64,000 bases of DNA from Phycisphaerae bacterium (GTDB lineage: Bacteria; Planctomycetota; Phycisphaerae; UBA1845; UTPLA1), in assembly GCA_019636475.1 (NCBI GenBank), contig JAHBXN010000016.1, forward strand, positions 1 through 64,000, read 5' to 3'. A program made the position numbers and the translations under genes. Shown piece by piece: positions 54,182 to 64,000 of this stretch. Within the stretch, counting starts at the first letter, position 1. Each line of letters starts with the position of its first letter. The notes under the pieces were generated by a model, which saw only the letters and a program-made list of their open reading frames with translations, did not search any database and had not been told where the DNA came from.

Positions 54182-55063
54182 CTATGCCACCTCGACAAAC
54201 TTGCGGATCGAATCCACGAGTTCATCGGTCGATTTCGGCTTTGAAAGATCGAACGGCAGAAACGTCCCGTGGTTGTGATTGCTCGCGAGGATGATGATTC
54301 GATCCAGCACGCGGGCAAAACCCATCTCCTGCGGCTGGTGGCCCACGATGAACGTGTCCACCTGTAATGCCGTTGCCAGCGATTCGATCTGCTCCCGTGT
54401 CTGACGCCGACCCCATACCAGATTGAACACGGTTCGATTAGTGTGCAGGTCGTCCGATGTCAATTCACGATCAAAGACTGACGCGTCGAACTCATCCATG
54501 TCATGCGCATTCGGAAGAGAATGCGACATCCACACGCGGTTTGGCGTGCGAATGGCGATCGGAAATGACGCGATGAACTCGTTAATCGCTTCGAGAACCT
54601 CGTCGCCCCGCTGCGCCCCATACGCATCCCGAACGGCATGATTGAATTCCTCGATTACCACGCGGCCGTTCTTGGCGATGAGATAGCCGGTCAGTTGAGC
54701 CAGTTCATGATTCGACTGAAGGAAATGGACCTGCTCCGGAAATTCGCACTTGTACTTCGCGGCCTTGAACAGTAATGCGTGAGAGGTATCGATATCGGTC
54801 CGGGCGATCAGATCCAGATGCACCATTTCATGCAGGACGACATGGCGCGCCTGCACGCGATCCAGCATGGCGTAGCGTTGCAGTTTCTCGAAATTTCTGT
54901 CGTTCCCGTGTAGATCGCCCGTCATGACCACCTGGCCGTAGGGCGGCAGGTGCAGCATCGAGCCTCGTCGAAACGGGTCCTCGCGATTCGCCTGTGCCGC
55001 CTGCCGGTACGTCGCGACGGCTTCGTCGGCATCGCAGAGTTTTCGGCTGCTGAAAATCGACAT
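54182..55063 (-). CDS. Calcineurin-like metallophosphatase with variant second metal motif
   Basis: This is a 293-residue predicted phosphatase. Motif one VMTGDLHGND and the FLQSNHELAQLTG segment (GNHE equivalent) are clear. A later His pair lies in VWMSHSLPN, and the C-terminal VGHQPQEMG matches the final metal motif. The usual GDxVDRG between the first two motifs is not present; the aligned region reads HVVLHEMVHLD. The start codon overlaps the kinase stop by one base (TAATG), so the two are translated together, giving a kinase/phosphatase pair. A protein-phosphatase role is inferred. Confidence 0.84.
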   Translation of the reverse strand: MSIFSSRKLCDADEAVATYRQAAQANREDPFRRGSMLHLPPYGQVVMTGDLHGNDRNFEKLQRYAMLDRVQARHVVLHEMVHLDLIARTDIDTSHALLFKAAKYKCEFPEQVHFLQSNHELAQLTGYLIAKNGRVVIEEFNHAVRDAYGAQRGDEVLEAINEFIASFPIAIRTPNRVWMSHSLPNAHDMDEFDASVFDRELTSDDLHTNRTVFNLVWGRRQTREQIESLATALQVDTFIVGHQPQEMGFARVLDRIIILASNHNHGTFLPFDLSKPKSTDELVDSIRKFVEVA

Positions 55064-55899
55064 TACCTGGTTCCCCGCGAATGACGCTCGACCACATGCT
55101 GAATCAGCTCGAGGCGATGAATGACTTCCTTCATCGTGCGAGGCCGATCGTTCCGATCATGCTCGCAGCAATCCATGATCAACTTCGAAAGACCGGGCGG
55201 CACTTCCGGATTCAATACGATCGGCGCGGGCGCGTCGACCGGGGCGGTGGACCCTTCCACTTTCTTGCTGGTGCGGGACATTACGGTCGGAAACGTCTTG
55301 CCGGTTGTGGCCCAGTATAACGTCGCGCCGAAATTGTAAACGTCCGTTTGCGGTGTCAGGTGTGATCGCTCGACCTGCTCCGGTGCAATGTAATCCGGCG
55401 TGCCCTGAATCCGCTCTTTCTGATGACCTATCTCGCAGCATTGTCCGAAATCAATTATTCGCACCGAGCCATCACGGGCAATGAGGACATTATTCGGCTT
55501 GATATCCGCATGAAGATAACCCTTTTCATGCATGGCGCGCAAACCGCCCGCGACACAGAGAAAAATCTCAAGAATCCGATCGATGCGCGTTGGACGGGCC
55601 TTGTCGAGGCTGGTCCCGTCCACAAATTCCATGATGACCTGAACCTCAACCAGCCGAAGCAACTTGCGGATGCGCTTGAGTTCGAAGACCTTGCGCAGGT
55701 TGGGATGCGAGAAGCTGCCCGCTATCTGGAACTCGTTGATGGCCTGATCCAGGTACCGTGAGTCCTCCGCTGGATCGCGAATCACTCGCTTCAATGCGAA
55801 GATCTCACCCGTTTCCGGCCGAACCACGCGATAGACTTGCGACCGCGCGCCGTCCCCCAGCTTGGAGATGATGCTGTAACCGGAGACGTTGTCGGCCAC
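55063..55899 (-). CDS. Soluble eukaryotic-like Ser/Thr protein kinase
   Basis: This is a 278-residue kinase domain without membrane helix. Signatures: glycine loop KLGDGARSQVY, catalytic Lys37 in FALKRVI, catalytic loop GYLHADIKPNNVLI (HxD with Ala instead of Arg before Asp), DFG in IIDFGQC, and TPDYIAPEQVE. It is compact with no extra sensor domain. GTG 55899 is the start; no ribosome site is visible. A promoter (TTGACC-17-TAAACT) lies about 90 bases upstream and a perfect 12-base palindrome lies between it and the gene. Cotranscribed with the downstream phosphatase. Confidence 0.93.
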   Translation of the reverse strand: MADNVSGYSIISKLGDGARSQVYRVVRPETGEIFALKRVIRDPAEDSRYLDQAINEFQIAGSFSHPNLRKVFELKRIRKLLRLVEVQVIMEFVDGTSLDKARPTRIDRILEIFLCVAGGLRAMHEKGYLHADIKPNNVLIARDGSVRIIDFGQCCEIGHQKERIQGTPDYIAPEQVERSHLTPQTDVYNFGATLYWATTGKTFPTVMSRTSKKVEGSTAPVDAPAPIVLNPEVPPGLSKLIMDCCEHDRNDRPRTMKEVIHRLELIQHVVERHSRGTR

Positions 55900-55965
55900 G
55901 GGCAGTTGACCAGGAGGCGTGCAGCGGGCACGACCGTCGGATTATTGTGATTGGCAAACATCGGA

Positions 55966-55977
55966 CGTAGCGCTACG
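55966..55977. promoter_or_regulatory. Perfect 12-base palindrome downstream of kinase promoter
   Basis: CGTAGCGCTACG is fully self-complementary. It lies 13-24 bases downstream of the predicted -10 element of the kinase gene, where a repressor would block transcription. Confidence 0.4.
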
Positions 55978-55989
55978 GCGACTCGTCGC

Positions 55990-56018
55990 AGTTTAGAAAA
56001 GCGGTTAAAACGGGTCAA
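55990..56018 (-). promoter_or_regulatory. Sigma-70-type promoter for the kinase/phosphatase operon
   Basis: On the minus strand TTGACC (56018-56013), a 17-base spacer and TAAACT (55995-55990) match the consensus at nine of twelve positions, about 90 bases before the kinase start. Confidence 0.55.
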
Positions 56019-56222
56019 GGCGGCGGACTCGTCCCACGTGTCGAGAAGAAACGAACGATCGGGTGAAGATGGATGAAATCGCCCCAAAATCAGGCGACGA
56101 GACTGTCCACGCAAGTGAGAATACCGGCATTACCGGAACCGGCGGACGAAGCCCGTCCGCATTGCAGTGATGAAATTGCTAGAATTTGAAGACATGTCCC
56201 CGAGCGCTGCCTTGGTCGAATC

Positions 56223-57572
56223 ATGCGTTTTGCATTGATCTTGTGCTGGCTTTCCATCGCATCCGCAACCTCGGGCGTTGCCGCCCATCCGGCACGCGCC
56301 CAGTTCTTCAACGCGATTTCTGGATCGCCCCACGACGGGTCCCCGCCGGCCACATCCCAGCCGACAACCCGCCCGGACGACGAAGTTGCCTTCGAGCCAT
56401 CCGCCGACCTGACCCCTTCGGAGTGCGCAGCAATTGCCGAAAAGCTGCTTGATCGCGACGAATTTGAGCGTGCGTCCCTGTGGTATCAAGCAGCGCGGGA
56501 TCGCACGACGGACGCGGCACTGATTCGGCGGATCAGTGAGCAAGTATCAAAGTTGGAGCTTCTGGGCAGGACCGCCCCGCGACTGAGCACCGACGAATGG
56601 CTGCAGGGCTCGATGCCGCCCGGCAGCCAACTGCAGAACAAGGTGATTGTGATACTGTTTTTTGAAATGATTGAGCCGGAGATCAAACACGAGATCGATG
56701 CAATGAACGACCTGATGCAACGTCTCGCGCCTGGCGAGCTGGAGATCATCGGCGTTGCGTCAGTCCTCGGAGATAGCGAGCACCAGCAGCGGGATGATAT
56801 TCGCGCCTATCTCACGGACCAGCGTGTCGCATTTCGCGTCGGCCTCGATGCCGGTGGAGTCATGTCACTGAACACTTACCGCGGGCAGGGCACGCCCCAT
56901 TATGCTGTCATTGACCGCGCCGGCCGCGTGCGCTACCTCGGCGCGGGTCCCGCGGCGGACGTTGAGTACCGCGTTCGCCGGCTACTCGCGGAGCGCCGCG
57001 ACAAAGCCCTGCCCGGCCGCAGGCTGGTCATGCCGATGAGTCGCACGGGGCGCGAATTGATCGACACACGGGCTCCGAGGTTGGTGAGCCGGTCATGGGC
57101 GAATACGCCAAACGAAAATCCGCCGGAACTGGCCGGACGGGTGCGCCTCATACGTTTCTTCACCGACGACTGTCCGTCGTGCCGTGCCACGTTACCGACA
57201 CTGTCCCGCATTTATCGTGACTACTCCGAGGAGGGACTGTCCGTTGTGGGCATCTACTATCCGAAGTCAGGTCCGCGAGTGGTGAACGACGACGAATTTC
57301 GCTCGACGATTCGCAGGCTGGAGTTGGAGTTCCCTTGCATGCCGGACGCCGACTGGTCATTTCTAGATCGAATCTGGCTCAAGTCAGGCGATGCCGCCCG
57401 AAGCGAGCCGCGGGAACACAAATGCGCGACTTTTCTGCTGGACAGACGCGGGCGCATCCGTTTCATACACCCCGGACCGGACTTTTATCCCAGCAGTCGG
57501 CCGGCCGAAAAACGGCAGGATGAGGATTATCGTGCCGTTCGCGCGGCAATCGAGAAGTTGCTCGCCGAGTAG
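56223..57572 (+). CDS. Exported protein with two thioredoxin-like domains
   Basis: This is a 449-residue protein. A signal peptide (MRFALILCWLSIASATSGVAAHPARAQ) is followed by a short TPR-like helical region (AAIAEKLLDRDEFERASLWYQAARD). The first thioredoxin-like domain (about residues 115-260) has the redoxin strand pattern VIVILFFEMIEPE but no CxxC. The second (about 290-445) has LIRFFTDDCPSCRATLPTL, a CPSC redox site, and GTP-like ATFLLDRRGRIRF. It is probably a periplasmic thiol-disulfide protein of TlpA/ResA type with an inactive first domain. The next gene, 33 bases on, encodes a membrane glycosyltransferase-like protein. Confidence 0.83.
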   Translation: MRFALILCWLSIASATSGVAAHPARAQFFNAISGSPHDGSPPATSQPTTRPDDEVAFEPSADLTPSECAAIAEKLLDRDEFERASLWYQAARDRTTDAALIRRISEQVSKLELLGRTAPRLSTDEWLQGSMPPGSQLQNKVIVILFFEMIEPEIKHEIDAMNDLMQRLAPGELEIIGVASVLGDSEHQQRDDIRAYLTDQRVAFRVGLDAGGVMSLNTYRGQGTPHYAVIDRAGRVRYLGAGPAADVEYRVRRLLAERRDKALPGRRLVMPMSRTGRELIDTRAPRLVSRSWANTPNENPPELAGRVRLIRFFTDDCPSCRATLPTLSRIYRDYSEEGLSVVGIYYPKSGPRVVNDDEFRSTIRRLELEFPCMPDADWSFLDRIWLKSGDAARSEPREHKCATFLLDRRGRIRFIHPGPDFYPSSRPAEKRQDEDYRAVRAAIEKLLAE

Positions 57573-57605
57573 TCGATTGTGTGGATTCAGGGGCCAAGGC
57601 GCTAC

Positions 57606-61930
<4,325 letters not shown>

Positions 61931-61962
61931 CGCGGCCAGGCGATTTGCGGGAAATCAAGCAT

Positions 61963-62847
61963 ATGCGAACGGGCATCCTGCCATTGCTATTATTCGCGGC
62001 CGCTCTGGCTCCGGCCATGAGCCGACTGCATCGCGGAGATGCCGCGGCTTCGGCACCCTCCGCACAGGTCAATAATGTCAGTGCACGTTCCGGGCGCGTG
62101 ATTGCCGATTCTTCGGAAACCGCGCCTTGCGATGGACTGGTCTGCCTGATGTATCACCGATTCGTTCGTTCGACCGCTGAACTTGCGATGCTCCCGGGCG
62201 ATGCGCAGGCCTACGCCGTGACCGCGGAGCAGTTTGACCGACAATTGACGCTGCTGGCCGACGCGGGCTCTTCAGTGGTTTCCCTCGCGGAGGCTTTGGC
62301 GATTGTTCGCGGTCAGCGCGCGATGCCGCCACGGCCGGTGCTGATCACCATTGACGACGGTTGTGAGAGCGTGATATCGATCGCCGCCCCGCTGCTGCTG
62401 CGTCATCGAATGCCGGCCACGGTGTTTATCACGACTGACCCCCGCTCGTACGTATTCGGATGCCGGGAGGATCCGGTCGCGCCGCACGACCCGAGACTGA
62501 CGGACGGACAGATTCGCGAGTGGTGCGCCATGGGCTTCGACGTGGGTTCTCACGGTGTCACGCACAGGGCACTTGATTCCCTGAATGCCAAGGAACTTGC
62601 CTGGGAGCTCGCAGAATCGCGCCGATATCTGCGAGTTGCGGCCGGACGGGAGGCCACCGTGCTGGCCGCACCGCGCGGCCGATGGGATGTGCGCGTGCAG
62701 CAATTCGCCCGTGACGCGGGATACGACGCGATGTTCACATCGATCCGCGGAACCGTCGCACCTGGTGACGATGCATTCGCATTGAAGCGACGAAACGTCT
62801 CCGGCCGGTGGAGCGAATCGGCGTTTCTTCGATTGCTTTCGAACTAG
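61963..62847 (+). CDS. Exported polysaccharide deacetylase (NodB-like)
   Basis: This is a 294-residue protein. A signal peptide (MRTGILPLLLFAAALAPAMS) precedes the NodB homology domain: VCLMYHRFV, the first Asp pair in PVLITIDDGCES, FDVGSHGVTHRALD with the zinc His residues, and YDAMFTSIRGTV. The enzyme removes N-acetyl groups from surface glycans such as poly-N-acetylglucosamine or peptidoglycan. I start at ATG 61963; an in-frame TTG overlapping the ligA stop would extend it by 12 residues. It is the last gene of the plus-strand cluster containing the GT-C protein. Confidence 0.87.
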   Translation: MRTGILPLLLFAAALAPAMSRLHRGDAAASAPSAQVNNVSARSGRVIADSSETAPCDGLVCLMYHRFVRSTAELAMLPGDAQAYAVTAEQFDRQLTLLADAGSSVVSLAEALAIVRGQRAMPPRPVLITIDDGCESVISIAAPLLLRHRMPATVFITTDPRSYVFGCREDPVAPHDPRLTDGQIREWCAMGFDVGSHGVTHRALDSLNAKELAWELAESRRYLRVAAGREATVLAAPRGRWDVRVQQFARDAGYDAMFTSIRGTVAPGDDAFALKRRNVSGRWSESAFLRLLSN

Positions 62848-62891
62848 CCGCGCGGCGGCTTTGCAAGCCCGGAGCGTCCGGGTAATTCAAA

Positions 62892-64000
62892 TCAGAGCGT
62901 GCCTCGGCGGCGCTGCTCTTCCTCGATGCTGACGAAGAGTGCCTTGAAATTTCCGACGCCGAAACCGCGACTGCCATGGCGCTCGATGATTTCGAAGAAG
63001 AGCGTCGGCCGATCCTCGACCGGCTGTGTGAAAATCTGGAGCAGGTAGCCGTCTTCATCGCGGTCGACGAGTACACCGAGTTCCTGCAATTCCTTGTAGT
63101 CTTCGTCGATTTTTCCGATGCGGGCCGCCAGCGATTCGTAGTAGGTATCCGGCACGCGGAGAAAGCGCACTCCGTTATCGCGAAGGGTTCGCACGGTCCG
63201 GCAAATGTCGGCCGTGTTGACTGCGATGTGCTGCACACCGGGACCGCGATAATAATCGAGATACTCCTCGATCTGGCTCTTCTTCTTTCCTTCAGCCGGC
63301 TCATTGATGGGGAATTTGATTTTGCCGGTCCCGTTCTGCATGACCTTTGACATGAGGGCGCTGTACTCGGTGCTGATGTCCTCGTCGGTAAAGTGTGTGA
63401 GCTGTTCGAAGCCAAGGACCTTCGCGAAGAATCCGGCCCAGTGATTCATCGCACCCAATTCGACATTGCCGACGATATGATCGACCGCTGCCAAACCCGC
63501 CTCGCGCGGCGCGGCCTGCGAGAGGGTCATGAAACCGGGTGCAAATGCCCCTTCATAATTTTCGCGGCTGACGAATCGCATGATTGTGTCGCCGTAGGCG
63601 CGGATTGCGGCCATGCAGAGCTTTCCGGTCGTGTCTTCAAGCACGGTGGGCGGCTGGACGACGGTGGCTCCGCGCTTACGAGTTTCGTGAATGGATTTTT
63701 CGACATCCTTCACGCGAAAGGCGATGGCTTTCACTCCATCACCGTGTAACTGGCAATGACGAGCTATTTCATGATCGGGTCCGAGCGAGCTGGTGAGGAC
63801 GAATCTCACATTGCCCTGCTGAAGGACGTAGCTCGACTTGTCCTTGTCGCCCGTTTCAAGCCCGCGATAACCGACGATGTTGAAGCCAAACATATGCCGG
63901 TAGAAATGCGCTGCCTGAAAAGCGTTGCCGACGTAGAACTCGAGATGATCTATTCCGTCGAGCGGGAGGAAATCCTGTGCGGCGGGCCGAGCGGCGGAAG
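62892..64000 (-). CDS. hppD: 4-hydroxyphenylpyruvate dioxygenase, 5' end outside window
   Basis: About 369 residues are visible; the frame is still open at the right edge, reading DFLPLDGIDHLEFYVGNAFQAAHFYRHMFGFN, so only a few N-terminal residues are missing. Two glyoxalase-fold halves are present. Iron ligands of the C-terminal half: His in AAVDHIVGNV, His in GPGVQHIAVNT and Glu in TLFFEIIERHGS. The C-terminal gate region GFGVGNFKALFVSIEEEQ is complete. The enzyme makes homogentisate in tyrosine breakdown. It converges with the polysaccharide deacetylase gene. Confidence 0.95.
   Translation of the reverse strand, partial: SAARPAAQDFLPLDGIDHLEFYVGNAFQAAHFYRHMFGFNIVGYRGLETGDKDKSSYVLQQGNVRFVLTSSLGPDHEIARHCQLHGDGVKAIAFRVKDVEKSIHETRKRGATVVQPPTVLEDTTGKLCMAAIRAYGDTIMRFVSRENYEGAFAPGFMTLSQAAPREAGLAAVDHIVGNVELGAMNHWAGFFAKVLGFEQLTHFTDEDISTEYSALMSKVMQNGTGKIKFPINEPAEGKKKSQIEEYLDYYRGPGVQHIAVNTADICRTVRTLRDNGVRFLRVPDTYYESLAARIGKIDEDYKELQELGVLVDRDEDGYLLQIFTQPVEDRPTLFFEIIERHGSRGFGVGNFKALFVSIEEEQRRRGTL

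Larger units (their letters stand above)
55900..56222. other. Divergent intergenic region, 323 bases
   Basis: The region separates the kinase gene (minus) from the double-thioredoxin gene (plus). It contains the minus-strand promoter at 55990-56018 and the palindrome CGTAGCGCTACG at 55966-55977. No further gene is seen. Confidence 0.55.

Overview
This 64 kb window is GC-rich bacterial chromosome. It most likely comes from a member of the Planctomycetota, probably a Phycisphaerae-like lineage. That assignment is an inference from gene content: secreted proteins with Ca-binding dockerin repeats, a PEP-CTERM protein, a pseudopilin of the large planctomycetal type, DUF1571, a stand-alone Ser/Thr kinase with a metallophosphatase, and a cyclophilin-FKBP fusion. 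I see no rRNA, tRNA, CRISPR array, insertion sequence or phage gene. Genes at both edges are cut: a biotin-dependent carboxylase subunit on the left and 4-hydroxyphenylpyruvate dioxygenase on the right.

Layout. 0-4.2 kb (-): leucine catabolism (methylcrotonyl-CoA carboxylase alpha, methylglutaconyl-CoA hydratase) and a TPR lipoprotein. 4.4-11.9 kb (+): glycyl-tRNA synthetase, a lipoprotein, YhbY, two secreted surface proteins (one with dockerin), a YceI protein and an ALDH7-type dehydrogenase. 12.0-16.0 kb (-): a BtuF/BtuD/BtuC-like ABC importer followed by a membrane-anchored phosphatase and a LAB_N membrane protein. 16.4-19.6 kb (+): a 1070-residue secreted lysyl-endopeptidase-like protease with dockerin. 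19.6-21.9 kb (-): enolase-superfamily enzyme and fatty acid desaturase. 22.7-23.8 kb: PEP-CTERM protein with a strong terminator. 24.1-29.9 kb: thermolysin-like protease divergent from a TetR regulator with a palindromic operator, then a zinc-finger/LemA/M48 peptidase cluster. 30.0-32.6 kb: TrpF and RecJ. 33.0-37.2 kb: pseudopilin plus a PstS-like protein with embedded dockerin segments. 37.4-46.9 kb: oxidoreductase, large lipoprotein, PurQ, Fur regulator, queuosine salvage protein, small lipoproteins, PyrF. 47.2-50.5 kb: cyclophilin-FKBP fusion and NagB-LmbE fusion. 50.6-54.1 kb: TPP riboswitch, DinB-like protein, ThiC, DUF7079, HbpS-like protein. 54.2-55.9 kb (-): kinase and metallophosphatase. 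56.2-62.8 kb (+): double-thioredoxin protein, GT-C membrane protein, LigA, polysaccharide deacetylase. 62.9-64.0 kb (-): HPPD.

Functionally the window suggests an aerobic heterotroph feeding on protein. It secretes two large proteases and has enzymes for leucine, tyrosine and probably lysine breakdown. The remainder is core metabolism (purine, pyrimidine, tryptophan, thiamine) and DNA repair. The less-described material is in the envelope and signalling genes: the PstS-dockerin protein beside a pseudopilin, the kinase/phosphatase pair with a variant metal motif, the TetR operator between the tetR and protease genes, and the riboswitch operon carrying a DinB-fold gene ahead of thiC.
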